Shown in pieces: positions 52,567 to 62,317 of a stretch of 64,000 bases of DNA (positions are counted from its first letter, which is position 1; every line of letters starts with the position of its first letter). Made by a program: the position numbers and the translations under genes. Source of the stretch: Pseudomonadota bacterium. Its GTDB lineage: Bacteria > Desulfobacterota > Desulfobacteria > Desulfobacterales > Desulfolunaceae. The notes below the pieces were generated by a model. That model was not told the origin of the DNA, did not search any database, and saw nothing but the letters and a program-made list of their open reading frames with translations. The stretch spans positions 1 to 64,000 of the forward strand of contig JAHIRD010000165.1 of the NCBI GenBank assembly GCA_018818835.1, given 5' to 3'.

Positions 52567-54024
52567 ATGTCTTATTTCCATAATATTTTCCGCCATATCC
52601 TGGTTTTATGTGTGTTGCCTGCTCTTTTCAGCTGTGCATCGGCAAACCTGACATCCCTGCCCATGATCCCTCCCCAATCGGGCATGCACCCCCAAACCAC
52701 CATGGATCTTTACGTGGACTCCATGACATTTCAAGGCGTGGTATCGGGCAATGCCACGTCGAGAGCCGAGCCCATCATGATACGATATATTTACAATAAA
52801 AACTTTTTTAATAACGTTCTGAGTTCCGACAATAACAACCGAGAAGGCAATCCTGACGCCCTACGCATGAAGGTTGTTGTCCGCCCAAAAGAAAATCACA
52901 CATTCGATTGGCGCTTCACCTGGCCAGCTGTTTACCCCATGCCGTTCTACTGGCCCGTTCAATACAAAAAAGGTACGGTGGCTGTTGAGTTGCAATGCGA
53001 AGTCTTTGATAATAACGGATCCTTAATCACCCAGCTTGATACATCACACAGTGAGGATTATCTGACTAAAATCTATGGTTTTTTCAGAACTGCGGATGCA
53101 GAGTCAAAATTAGTAACCTGCTACGAATCCGTCTTTGCCACCCTGGCTGATAAAATCACATCCGATAATAAAGTGACGTCTCTTGGCGGGTCTTCATCAA
53201 CGACAAAGCCTTCAACATTCACCGCTAAAAAAAGACCTGAAACGACAACCGCAAAATCCAGTCCCAAACCGGTTGTCCCCATGGAGGAGTCTGGCATCCC
53301 TGACAATATCGATTTCGGCAACTATTATGCCCTTATCATTGGGATTAATGATTATAAGCATCTGACAAAATTACAAACCGCTGTCAATGATGCCCAGGCA
53401 ATCGCCGATGTGTTGCAAAAAAATTACAGATTTAACGTCAAACTCCTTATCAACCCCAATCGGACAGAGATTATCTCCTCCCTTTCACATTTGCGCCGGA
53501 CCATGACCAGCAATGACAATCTACTGATCTATTATGCCGGTCATGGCTGGCTTGACAAACAAGCCCAGGAAGGCTACTGGCTTCCGGTGGACGCCACCCA
53601 GGACAATGAAGCCAACTGGCTTTCCAACGCCACGATCACGTCCAACATCAGAGCCCTATCGGCCAAACATATCATGGTCATTGCCGATAGCTGTTATTCG
53701 GGAAATCTGACCCGTGGACTTCACATCAAACATAAAACATCCGACTACCTCAGCCGCATGGCCAAAAAAAAGACACGGGTGGTCCTGGCCTCAGGTGGGC
53801 TTGAACCCGTGGAAGACAGCGGTGGAGAAAACAACCATTCCGTCTTTGCAGCCGCACTGATCTCAACCCTGCAGGAAAACCGGAGTGTCATGGACGGCAC
53901 CGACCTCTTCTCAAAAATAAAACGCCCGGTTATGGTGAATACTGATCAAGTACCCGAATACGGTGACATCAGAAAAACAGGCCATGACGGCGGTGATTTT
54001 CTTTTTGTCTTCGCACAAAAATAA
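52567..54024 (+). CDS. Caspase-like (peptidase C14) lipoprotein
   Basis: 485 residues from the ATG with an AGGAGG ribosome site. The lipobox ends at Cys23 (LPALFSC), so it is likely anchored outside the cytoplasm. Residues about 30-220 form a beta-rich domain of unknown type, then a Ser/Thr/Lys-rich linker. The C-terminal 240 residues are a caspase-like domain with catalytic His326 (YYAGHGW) and Cys376 (ADSCYSG). Caspase-like proteins of bacteria serve in signalling, defence or surface processing. The next gene converges on it and is broken. Confidence 0.88.
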   Translation: MSYFHNIFRHILVLCVLPALFSCASANLTSLPMIPPQSGMHPQTTMDLYVDSMTFQGVVSGNATSRAEPIMIRYIYNKNFFNNVLSSDNNNREGNPDALRMKVVVRPKENHTFDWRFTWPAVYPMPFYWPVQYKKGTVAVELQCEVFDNNGSLITQLDTSHSEDYLTKIYGFFRTADAESKLVTCYESVFATLADKITSDNKVTSLGGSSSTTKPSTFTAKKRPETTTAKSSPKPVVPMEESGIPDNIDFGNYYALIIGINDYKHLTKLQTAVNDAQAIADVLQKNYRFNVKLLINPNRTEIISSLSHLRRTMTSNDNLLIYYAGHGWLDKQAQEGYWLPVDATQDNEANWLSNATITSNIRALSAKHIMVIADSCYSGNLTRGLHIKHKTSDYLSRMAKKKTRVVLASGGLEPVEDSGGENNHSVFAAALISTLQENRSVMDGTDLFSKIKRPVMVNTDQVPEYGDIRKTGHDGGDFLFVFAQK

Positions 54025-54931
54025 AGTCATCTGAGTTTTTACTGGACCGATTTTTTTATATATTGGTGAACCGTATTGTTCGGAACCGCTTACCCTCACA
54101 TTTTCCTTTCCATTGATCACATTCCCAAGCAAAGGGATAGTCGTATATTTTTCATAAACCCGAACATCATATGTAAAGGGTGTTTTTTTGGAATAAAGCA
54201 TCTCCTGAGCCCAGTCTTTCCGCTCAAACGTATAATTGAATTTGAAATTAATCGGGGGCACACCCGGCCTGGGTGTTTCAAAAAACGCTGCATGGCCAAT
54301 TACCTTTGACAAATGTGGTATTCCTGGTTTCAAATCAAATTCTGTTCCTTCAACCCCCACAATCAAAATACCGTATACCGGGACTTCTGGATAAAGGGTG
54401 ACAGAGCGTCTTGTTCCAGCGTCCACTATCCCAGTGGCCACGCTATCACCGCCCTCCCCACAGTTAAGGGAAAACCGTTGTCCCTGTTTTGCCAGGATCT
54501 GGGTGACCTTGCCATAGCTTTTAAAAAACTGGCATGGATCTTTTTCTGAAAGATCAAGATTTTTTTTGTCCTTTGAACACAAAAAGCGGTGTGTATTCAC
54601 GCAGACTGTCGCCAGTATTGAGCATCATGACCGCCATAAGGAGTTTTGGATTCAATGGATCATACTCCATGCTGCCCAGACATTTGAAATCAGACTCTTT
54701 CATCACCCGCAGATACTCAATAGTCACCTGGAAATCACCTTTCTGGCCTTTCTGACTGTTTCCAGGAACCGGACGAAGATCGGCAAAAAGATCATTGAGT
54801 TGTACCTTTTCCTCTTTTACATCCTACATCACACTAACTCTTAAAAGAGCTTTTCCGGCGCAACCGATAAAAATTCCCGTCATCAAACAAACTAAACAAA
54901 CCATTAAAACTGACTTCATTATCCTTTTCAT
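53911..54931 (-). pseudogene. Broken lipoprotein gene (amber codon and frameshift)
   Basis: From an ATG at 54931 (ribosome site GGAGG) a signal sequence reads KSVLMVCLVCLMTGIFIGC, a typical lipobox. After 35 residues an in-frame TAG (54824-54826) interrupts it. The same frame then continues as DVKEEKVQLNDLFADLRPVP up to a run of eight A near 54565, where it must shift frame to go on as LDLSEKDPCQFFKSYGKV and onward. The last part has no stop of its own before running 114 bp into the end of the caspase-like gene. The domain is not recognised. Confidence 0.65.
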
Positions 54932-54975
54932 ATCAACCTCCATACGTTGAGTTAGCTGCGATTCGGTCATCATAA

Positions 54976-55443
54976 TCAAGGTTTTTCCTGACCCAGGCGG
55001 GCCAAGGCCTGTATGGGGATCATGGCCAGGGCAAAAGGGAGTCGGAACATTGCTCCCATCAAAAATCCGATGACTATGCTCAGACACCCTGAAGCTGCAC
55101 CTTCGCCTTTTTTATCCGCGTCATCACCCAGACTACCTCCCAGATCCATGCCAGTCCGGAACACACCTTTGATCTGTGCGCCGATATAGTTTCCTGGAGT
55201 CACAAACCAGGCATATCCGCATTCCGGGTGATTCAATTTACCCAGAAAATGCCATTTATAGGCCCCGGCTGTGCCGCACCTCGGACATTCGGCCAGTTTA
55301 AAGTCGTTTAAAACATAAATCAGGGTGTGTTCATTTCCCTCGTTTTCCAACCGGGCGCCATAGTCTTCTATGGTTTCTGTCGGAACAAAATCATGATTTC
55401 TGAAAAACTCGAATACCTCGTGCTGCGTCTTTGTGATGTCCAC
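54976..55443 (-). CDS. Zinc-ribbon membrane-associated hypothetical protein
   Basis: 155 residues. A zinc ribbon with CPRCGT near residue 53 and a second Cys in PECGYAWFV lies in the middle, followed by a Gly/Asp linker and a C-terminal hydrophobic region (CLSIVIGFLMGAMFRLPFAL) that could be a membrane helix. Family not recognised. It lies upstream of the broken lipoprotein gene on the same strand and downstream of a tiny zinc-ribbon gene. Confidence 0.6.
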   Translation of the reverse strand: MDITKTQHEVFEFFRNHDFVPTETIEDYGARLENEGNEHTLIYVLNDFKLAECPRCGTAGAYKWHFLGKLNHPECGYAWFVTPGNYIGAQIKGVFRTGMDLGGSLGDDADKKGEGAASGCLSIVIGFLMGAMFRLPFALAMIPIQALARLGQEKP

Positions 55444-55475
55444 CTTGAACCTCCCCGTACATCAATTGATTGTCG

Positions 55476-55631
55476 TTATTTCAATGAATAGGACTTGCAT
55501 TTCGGGCATTGTTTCTTACCCGGACCTGCATGGTCATAACAATACCACAGGCCGCATTTGGGACAGTGTTTTACACCCAGATTGCTTGAATCCGTTGTTT
55601 TATTGCAAATCGCACACGTAACCTTGGCCAT
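55476..55631 (-). CDS. Small zinc-ribbon protein
   Basis: 51 residues, below the usual ORF cutoff. It has three CxxC pairs: TCAIC, HCPKCGLWYC and QCPKC, a pattern of two zinc-binding sites. It has a strong ribosome site (AAGGAGG) before the ATG. It is followed by the larger zinc-ribbon protein after 32 bp. Function unknown; small zinc proteins of this type often regulate or chaperone others. Confidence 0.7.
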   Translation of the reverse strand: MAKVTCAICNKTTDSSNLGVKHCPKCGLWYCYDHAGPGKKQCPKCKSYSLK

Positions 55632-55945
55632 GCTTACCTCCTTATGTCAGATAGATGTTCAAAACAATAGGACTATTCCTATTTAATAAATAAATATATG
55701 TCAATAATTCATATAGTTATAGAACATAAAAACGTTTCGTATTTATTTTCGTGAAATGTTTCATTTATTTAAAAATAAACGTGAATAACCAGAGGCTTGT
55801 TGAGTTTCAGGTAACATTCCATCGAGCATGATGGGGGATCGGTTTGGCACGTATGTGACCCGCTCCATATAATTTTGCAACACTGGCAGAGCCATTATTT
55901 CGATATATATGATCTACAGAACTGCAACGATACCTTTTTTTCCAA
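55632..55945. other. AT-rich intergenic region
   Basis: No gene. A 38-bp stretch (55697-55734: TGTCAATAATTCATATA then TATAGAACATAAAAA) is repeated with few changes at 59469-59504, upstream of the 746-residue protein. It looks like a shared promoter or operator. A hairpin-like AT repeat (GAAACGTTTC-type) may be present near 55731. Confidence 0.45.
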
Positions 55946-56284
55946 TCAAAGTTTCCGAATGGACATTGAGGGACTCTTCATGTTTCCACCATATTCAAAT
56001 CGCAATTCACCCAAGGGGTCTGGAAATGGTTTGCCTTCAAGTTCGTCTAAGGATTGTGCATAAAGCCAAACAAATGCGTAAGAATGACGTGGCAGGTTTT
56101 CTTTTGCATCCCAAACGTGCAAAGAACGGACTACTCCGTTAAATTCAAATGTTTCATGAAGAAAATTATCAAAAAATCTTTTTGCACAGGCCATTGTGAA
56201 AGGATATAATTCACGCGTTCGAATTATTTCTAATATATAAATATCGCTACTTTTTAAAAAATCAATTATCTGATATTTTGACAT
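55946..56284 (-). CDS. Small hypothetical protein
   Basis: 112 residues. The sequence begins MSKYQIIDFLKSSDIYILEI and is rich in aromatic residues (FNGVVRSLHVWDAKENLPRH, FVWLYAQSLDELEG). It looks like a soluble alpha/beta protein without signal peptide or cysteine motifs. I recognise no family. Neighbours suggest an accessory gene. Confidence 0.5.
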   Translation of the reverse strand: MSKYQIIDFLKSSDIYILEIIRTRELYPFTMACAKRFFDNFLHETFEFNGVVRSLHVWDAKENLPRHSYAFVWLYAQSLDELEGKPFPDPLGELRFEYGGNMKSPSMSIRKL

Positions 56285-56362
56285 AATAACCTCTGCCTCT
56301 TAATTAAAAATTAATTTATAAATCAAGCCATTTATTAATACAAAAAATCTGCTTTTTGATTA

Positions 56363-58150
56363 TCAGTTTGAGGCCACACCTACAAAACATCCTTTATCAC
56401 TTACATATTCTGATTCAACATAGCTGCTGTCATTACTTGCCTGCCCGGGGTTTTCCTCATTTACCACAGTAATTTTCGTGACAGTTGCATATTTGAGTTT
56501 TGTGTTTTCATTTTCAGTTTCAAGCCAAACAATCATGTCATTATGGACGTCGGGCGAATGGGCAGTTGGAACTGAACTACCATAATTGGTGACAGGTACA
56601 TTATTATAAATAATATTGTTTCCTGAAACCCAGACAACCGATCCCTTATCAACAGAAACTGATTTATTTGTGGAATAAACAGCAGGATATTGGCTACCGA
56701 AATTTTTAATTCTTTCACCATTCCAAAAGCATACGCCCAGTGTTGAATTGCCAACCCAGGCAATATTTCCATCGTCAATGGATGGATTAAAGCCCGTCGT
56801 GTTAGCACTCGTAAGTTTTGTTGTCGTAAAGCCGTCCCAGAAATAAACCTGATAACCAATGTGTCCATTATTTCCAGACCACGTAACGATATCACCGCTC
56901 AATTCAGGAAATGTCGAGTACGTATCAATATGGGGTATCTCATTTATTGCTACACCGTCCCATAAATAAATATTCACAAATCCTCTGGAGTTAATATCCC
57001 CTTTTTCACTCCAAACGATGGACTTGTCATACAAAGAAAGCCCTGAATCATTGCAGGCATCTTCTATACGAATATTTTCTTTAATCCTTATTATTGAATT
57101 CCCATCCCAGTAGTAAAGGCTATACATGTTTTCTGAATCATCATCATGATCATGACCGAACCATGCAATGGTCCTGTTATATAATGAAACTCCGTTGCAG
57201 ATGTCTTCCTGATCGTTATTTGTTATTTGAAGAATCTCATCATTATTCCACATATAAACATTTGATCCTGACGACCAGGCTATGGTTTCATTATTAACCG
57301 AAGGCAACTGACAACGTGATAAAAAAGCGTTTCGAATTTCATTAATTTCAAATGTGTACCTATAATCAAGGTGTTCTTCTTCACCAAAATCATCTTGAAT
57401 ATCAAAGCAGGCATCATTACAACCCGCGGTTGCTTCAGCCCAGCTTTCCTTAAATAAATATCCTTCACTTCCAAATTCGGTTTTTAGAACAATGACATTG
57501 TCATTGTAAAGATCGATGGTGTATTCGATGGACGGATAATCATTAAGAAAAAAAGATGGCCCACGATCATTAACTTTTCCGTTGAAATTGCCTCGGATAT
57601 TCCCACCCCAGTCGCACAGCCTGACATTTCCTTTTTTATCAAAGTACAATGCGGATGATACAATTGCCCCTGGCCCTGACGCATCACTGATGCATCGCCA
57701 AGCCCCTTTTAGATAGAAATCCTCATTATCTCCAAGAACAAATAAATCTTTGAAATTTACATAATCCCGAATCTCATAATGTGATCCCAACAGCTCCAAT
57801 AATATCAGTGAGACATGATAGCTGCCATTTGGAGGAAGGCTCAAGTCAACAGTCTTTTCAATGTCGTAATAATAATAGTTTGATTGAAGTGGATCACTGA
57901 ATTTGTATTCCCCCATCATTTTACCACTCAGGGCTCCTCCGCTATATTCTCTTGAACTGACCCACAATTGTAATGAGATGTTTGCAGATGTTGTGTTATT
58001 TTCATTATTCACTATTCTTTCAACCCAGATTTTTGCGGTAGTCCGGTTTCGCGACCATGAGAGCGCACCCTTCATCATAAGATCAGCGCCATAGCTTGAA
58101 GAACTAATGATAAAATAAAGTGTAGTAAGTATCAGAATTTTTTTTAGCAT
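56363..58150 (-). CDS. Secreted TolB-like beta-propeller protein
   Basis: About 595 residues from the internal ATG used here. The start MLKKILILTTLYFIISSSSYG is a signal peptide. An N-terminal domain of unknown type is followed, from about residue 280, by six or seven repeats of about 45 residues with the core IAW followed by VYFWDG or YLWDG, as in TolB-like propellers. Asparagine, Asp and Ser are abundant. Likely periplasmic or secreted. Coupled with the outer-membrane-like gene upstream. Confidence 0.7.
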   Translation of the reverse strand: MLKKILILTTLYFIISSSSYGADLMMKGALSWSRNRTTAKIWVERIVNNENNTTSANISLQLWVSSREYSGGALSGKMMGEYKFSDPLQSNYYYYDIEKTVDLSLPPNGSYHVSLILLELLGSHYEIRDYVNFKDLFVLGDNEDFYLKGAWRCISDASGPGAIVSSALYFDKKGNVRLCDWGGNIRGNFNGKVNDRGPSFFLNDYPSIEYTIDLYNDNVIVLKTEFGSEGYLFKESWAEATAGCNDACFDIQDDFGEEEHLDYRYTFEINEIRNAFLSRCQLPSVNNETIAWSSGSNVYMWNNDEILQITNNDQEDICNGVSLYNRTIAWFGHDHDDDSENMYSLYYWDGNSIIRIKENIRIEDACNDSGLSLYDKSIVWSEKGDINSRGFVNIYLWDGVAINEIPHIDTYSTFPELSGDIVTWSGNNGHIGYQVYFWDGFTTTKLTSANTTGFNPSIDDGNIAWVGNSTLGVCFWNGERIKNFGSQYPAVYSTNKSVSVDKGSVVWVSGNNIIYNNVPVTNYGSSVPTAHSPDVHNDMIVWLETENENTKLKYATVTKITVVNEENPGQASNDSSYVESEYVSDKGCFVGVASN

Positions 58151-58203
58151 CGCCATACCCCTCATGAATATTCACATACCTCAGAGCTAAATCAATAATA
58201 TGA

Positions 58204-59235
58204 TCAAAAACTGATAGCAACAGAGGCATAAGGCCCGTAAAACATATCAGTATGCTCAAATATTCCTTTGTCCTCTTGATTATTATTCTGAGAGTGCTCA
58301 GAAGACCTTCCAATTAGACCAAAGTACATTCCCCTGAAACCACATCGAATCGCCATACCACCGTATCGGAATTTTTTTGCATATTGGAGTCCTGTTTCAA
58401 GATCAAAATCAAATTGCAATCTCAATTCAGAGTCAACCTCCATATCTATATCAAGCGCTTTTAATAGAGTGAACCCCACGGCCACTCCGGTATCAATGAA
58501 ATACCATTTAGCTTTGTCATAATCTCCAAAATGTGTGCCATCCATTATTTTAAAGAGAAATTGAGCAGATGTAAGTTGGGCATAAAACGTTTCCATATGT
58601 GTCCCGGTGACATTACCGTCTACATCTATCGTTTCAATTTCTGTCTCAAGTGGTTTTTCATATCTTGAGAGTCTTAAGCCTCCGGCAACCCAAAATCCAC
58701 TATTGGTGGCATACAGCATATCAAGGGTGTACCACTTGGTTGTAAAATTCATTATCTGGGATATGTCAGATTCGCCAATACCTGGGACAGATTGGATCTC
58801 TGAAATATTACTTTTAGTCAGTCGCCCGTTAAAATAACCATACAACAAACGTGTGTAAAATTGTGTGCCCGCCGAAAGATTTTTATGCAGATAGCCGGTT
58901 ATAATTTGGCTGGACTCAGAGTGAGCATTTTCAGCATCTGTATTGTCCTCGATTTGATCAGTCAAAAAGGATACTGCAATTCCGGAACGGCCCTCAGTCG
59001 TTCCGGTTACAGTAAAGCCTTTCAAACGTGTGGGTTCTATTTCATAATTTTGGTCTTTAATGGTCTTATCCGAGTCGGCCCTCCATTGAGCCTCCCAAAC
59101 ATCGAATTCGACCGTAAGCTCAAAAGGTTTTGATCCCGCACTCAAATCGTGGGGCCATAGAATCAAACAAAGTAAAATCAGGCATTGATAAAATAACTGT
59201 CCGCTCGTTGAATTTGCCATTTTAGATCTATTCAT
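58204..59235 (-). CDS. Outer-membrane beta-barrel-like protein
   Basis: 343 residues from ATG 59235. A signal sequence (FYQCLILLCLILWPHDLSAG) is followed by alternating polar/hydrophobic strands and a C-terminal Phe (ASVAISF), the sorting signal for barrels. The precise family is unknown. It is 50 bp upstream of the propeller gene on the same strand, so the two are probably co-expressed and may form an envelope complex. Confidence 0.65.
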   Translation of the reverse strand: MNRSKMANSTSGQLFYQCLILLCLILWPHDLSAGSKPFELTVEFDVWEAQWRADSDKTIKDQNYEIEPTRLKGFTVTGTTEGRSGIAVSFLTDQIEDNTDAENAHSESSQIITGYLHKNLSAGTQFYTRLLYGYFNGRLTKSNISEIQSVPGIGESDISQIMNFTTKWYTLDMLYATNSGFWVAGGLRLSRYEKPLETEIETIDVDGNVTGTHMETFYAQLTSAQFLFKIMDGTHFGDYDKAKWYFIDTGVAVGFTLLKALDIDMEVDSELRLQFDFDLETGLQYAKKFRYGGMAIRCGFRGMYFGLIGRSSEHSQNNNQEDKGIFEHTDMFYGPYASVAISF

Positions 59236-59241
59236 TATCAA

Positions 59242-59557
59242 AATATCCTCAAGGTATTTGTAAAAATCATAATAAATTTATGTCATATTAAAATGATTCT
59301 ATCCCCGTGGCTGATTGGTGATCTGAGGACTTCTTAACATCACTTATTTAAGCAGTGCCTGGTTAAGTTAACGTTACTCAAAAATTCTGCTTTAATTGCT
59401 GATTATCTTCCATTTAATAATATATAGTAAATGAGCAATCGTTCGTATAATTATTTAACCCGTTGATATTTGTCAATCATTCATATAAATATAGAACAAA
59501 AAACCATTTTACTGATATTTATTTAGAATATTCTATCTTTTACAAAGGATCGTCGGA
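59242..59557. other. AT-rich divergent intergenic region
   Basis: Lies between the barrel gene and the 746-residue gene. It contains the second copy of the ATTCATATAAATATAGAACA stretch (59469-59504). No other feature recognised. Confidence 0.4.
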
Positions 59558-61798
59558 ATGAGAAAATATAAAGATCAGTTGACTGAAGCTCTGTCCCGGA
59601 TGTTCCCATCAATAGAATCGTTTAACGACTTTAAAGTTAATAACGCTGATCTTGCCAATATTATAAATCTAAAACTCATGGATCTTGCTTTCTCGCAAAA
59701 ATACATTGCGGCCAAAACAGAGCATGAGTTGATTAATCTGATTCAAGATATGGCCTTGAACCGTATGTCACCTCCGCATGAGACGATATCTTTTGAAGAA
59801 GCCTTAGATAATATTGCTCAAGGGGTATCAATCAATTATATCATTCAGAGGATGAACCGCATTGCTGTGGATCTCGGTTTTCCCAAAGTTCAAGCATCCA
59901 TGATCACACGGCTAAAAAAAAATGGTTATTTTAAAACATCACGACAACAATTGCTGTTAAGACTCATAGCATTCTGGGTTGGGATTGAAAGGCCCCATTT
60001 ACCGTATACATACGATTCCATCACCGAGTTATTTGACCGTGTTCCGACCGATGTTCAGGATATTGAGGATGAAGGGGTTCGCGTTGATTTTACGTTTATT
60101 CAACAAAACGAAACCATCGATTTTCAAATGATTGAATGGTTAAAAACTGAATTACAGCAATGTATAAAAGACATGAATTTTTTCTGTATTACCGGAAACA
60201 GAATTTCCTTTTATTCAACGACAACTGCAACCATGAAAATAAAGAAAGACAAAGGCCCCGCCCTTGAACCGCTTCTCTACTCAAAGGCCATCCGAATCGC
60301 CCTTGCCATTGCCCATCAGATAACCGTCAGATGGGCTATTTCACCAATGAATAAAAAACAGAACACAATGATTGTCGGGATAGCTGCAGGAAAATTTTCA
60401 AAATTACCCATACAAATCCAGGCATTGATAGATTCACAGCTGAATGAGAATTACATCGTACGAATGACTGATTATGCAAAACTGTGTGTTTGTATTACAG
60501 ATGCAAAGGTAATATTTCATAAAGTCCCCAGCACTCAGTCACTTAAGAATGGAGAGGTTCTATCTATTTGGGCGATAAAACATTTCTGGTTTCTTTATTA
60601 TGATTTTATCCCGAAGCTTCTTGATGAGGACATGCTTCCAACAAACACCAGCGCTTATGATAATTTTAAAAATCTCATTTATTTCCCTGGAAATACAGTG
60701 ATATCTCCAGGCAATAACGGTCTCCATGCCATTCGAAAATTTCCCCAAAATGACCTGCTTATCATTGAAACTGCAAAGGTTTGCTTTTCAAGACGAATGT
60801 TTGCTGAGGCAAATAATATCCTGACAATAATTTTCGCATCAGACCCTTATAATCCTGTGGCAAGAACACTCAGGATGGTAATTTTTTTAAATATGGCCAT
60901 GGAGCAACGAGATTATACTGTATTTGAGCTGTACTATGACCGGGCAAAAAAAGAGGGTGACTTTGTTTTGAAGTATTGCAAAGAAGAAGAAGAGGAAATT
61001 TGGTGTGAATATGGCCTTATTTTCTGGACACGGGCTATTTTTATTCTCAAACAGCTCAGAAAAAATATCATACCTGATAAAAATCAACGAAACCGTTTTA
61101 AGAATATGCTTCTTTCTGATCTTAAGGAAGCGGAAATCTGTTTTCAAAATGGTATGATTTTCTCTCCAACAGTCAACAGACCCGGTTTCTGGATTGTCCA
61201 CCTGAAAAGTCTTTATGAAATGATTAAACATGATGAATCAATCACGGAATCAACGACCGAGATAAAGGATACTATGGGAATATACGCAATTGAAAGTATT
61301 AAATTTTTTATATCCCTTGGCTGGGTTGACCCAAGCGTATTGGCTCTAAAGGATGACAATGAACGTGTTCGCCAGTTGAATCTATTCACCAATCGAATGT
61401 CGCAGGCCATCCATACTTATGCCGGATCAGTTCATCTGAGAATGTACAAGCCCAATGTAGCCTATTCTATTGCAACAGTCCTATGGGATTTTAGTCCGAT
61501 GATAACGACAGGTATTGTAAGATCTGTTTTGGAATGGCTTGAAAAATCCCGAAGCTATGCACGGCAGCTGGTTATAACAAATACCGGGATTTTTTCGATT
61601 GTTTCATGGTATTCACAAATACAGGATCCAAGGCATTTTATTGAATGTGTCACACGTGCAATTTCAAAAATTCATTCCATTGTGCAAAATAACCTTGATC
61701 ATGATGATAACGTCCTTATTGACAACAACGCAATAAATGGATTTAAATTATTCCCGATGTTTTTTGATGAGGATATCCAACCCAACATCCTGTATTAA
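59558..61798 (+). CDS. Large protein of unknown function
   Basis: 746 residues. The N-terminal 160 residues are helical with HTH-like surroundings (VQASMITRLKKNGYFKTSRQQLLLRLIAFWVG). A middle region contains a mixed alpha/beta part (SKAIRIALAIAHQITVRWAI). The C-terminal half resembles a helical-repeat region (CFSRRMFAEANNILTIIFA, RTLRMVIFLNMAMEQRDY). I recognise no catalytic motif or signal peptide. It is unusually AT-rich compared with metabolic genes in this window. It could be a regulator or a mobile-element protein. Confidence 0.6.
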   Translation: MRKYKDQLTEALSRMFPSIESFNDFKVNNADLANIINLKLMDLAFSQKYIAAKTEHELINLIQDMALNRMSPPHETISFEEALDNIAQGVSINYIIQRMNRIAVDLGFPKVQASMITRLKKNGYFKTSRQQLLLRLIAFWVGIERPHLPYTYDSITELFDRVPTDVQDIEDEGVRVDFTFIQQNETIDFQMIEWLKTELQQCIKDMNFFCITGNRISFYSTTTATMKIKKDKGPALEPLLYSKAIRIALAIAHQITVRWAISPMNKKQNTMIVGIAAGKFSKLPIQIQALIDSQLNENYIVRMTDYAKLCVCITDAKVIFHKVPSTQSLKNGEVLSIWAIKHFWFLYYDFIPKLLDEDMLPTNTSAYDNFKNLIYFPGNTVISPGNNGLHAIRKFPQNDLLIIETAKVCFSRRMFAEANNILTIIFASDPYNPVARTLRMVIFLNMAMEQRDYTVFELYYDRAKKEGDFVLKYCKEEEEEIWCEYGLIFWTRAIFILKQLRKNIIPDKNQRNRFKNMLLSDLKEAEICFQNGMIFSPTVNRPGFWIVHLKSLYEMIKHDESITESTTEIKDTMGIYAIESIKFFISLGWVDPSVLALKDDNERVRQLNLFTNRMSQAIHTYAGSVHLRMYKPNVAYSIATVLWDFSPMITTGIVRSVLEWLEKSRSYARQLVITNTGIFSIVSWYSQIQDPRHFIECVTRAISKIHSIVQNNLDHDDNVLIDNNAINGFKLFPMFFDEDIQPNILY

Positions 61799-62042
61799 CC
61801 TTGGATACGTGTTGACTTGAAATAACTTTAATCGTTAAACACTGCGCAAGAATGGTCACAACCGGTTTGATTATCTCCACACCAAGGGGCATCGTGAATA
61901 AAAAAGTTGAGAATTATATCAGCACAACTTGACACTTATCATCTGGCACCTCACCTGCAATCGAGCATCCATACTGATTCGCTACCAATAAATCAGTTTT
62001 GGCTGCCTGTTTATTTTGATATTTTAGACATTGATCCAAAAC
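61799..62042. other. Intergenic region
   Basis: No gene or clear structure seen. Confidence 0.3.
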
Positions 62043-62258
62043 CTAAATTTTTTCTGAAAAAAAATGAATAACTGTATGCCTGAATATGGACATTCCCCTT
62101 AGACAGCCATTCATATCATCCAAATAGCTCTGTGGCGCTCGTCGTCCGGCGGATTGTAATTGTTTATCGACTTCATCGTATTTGGTTTTAAGAAGATCAT
62201 CCAATTCATTAGCGATTTGCGCAAGTTTTGTTTTAAAATCATTTCTGTTTTCAACCAT
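62043..62258 (-). CDS. Small hypothetical helical protein
   Basis: 71 residues from the ATG chosen here (the frame is open to 62333 across the next gene's end). MVENRNDFKTKLAQIANELD and the rest form an amphipathic helix-rich protein. No known family. It follows the VirD4-like gene and may belong with it. The ribosome site is weak, so the call is uncertain. Confidence 0.4.
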   Translation of the reverse strand: MVENRNDFKTKLAQIANELDDLLKTKYDEVDKQLQSAGRRAPQSYLDDMNGCLRGMSIFRHTVIHFFSEKI

Positions 62259-62317
62259 GTTCGGACCCCATCTTTTGTAATTCATTAAAAATACAAATAA
62301 AATACAACAATTAATAC

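Noticed and set aside
54824-54826. In-frame TAG as pyrrolysine codon
   Set aside because: The gene also has a frameshift and no own stop; simple decay is a better explanation, and no pyl genes are in the window.
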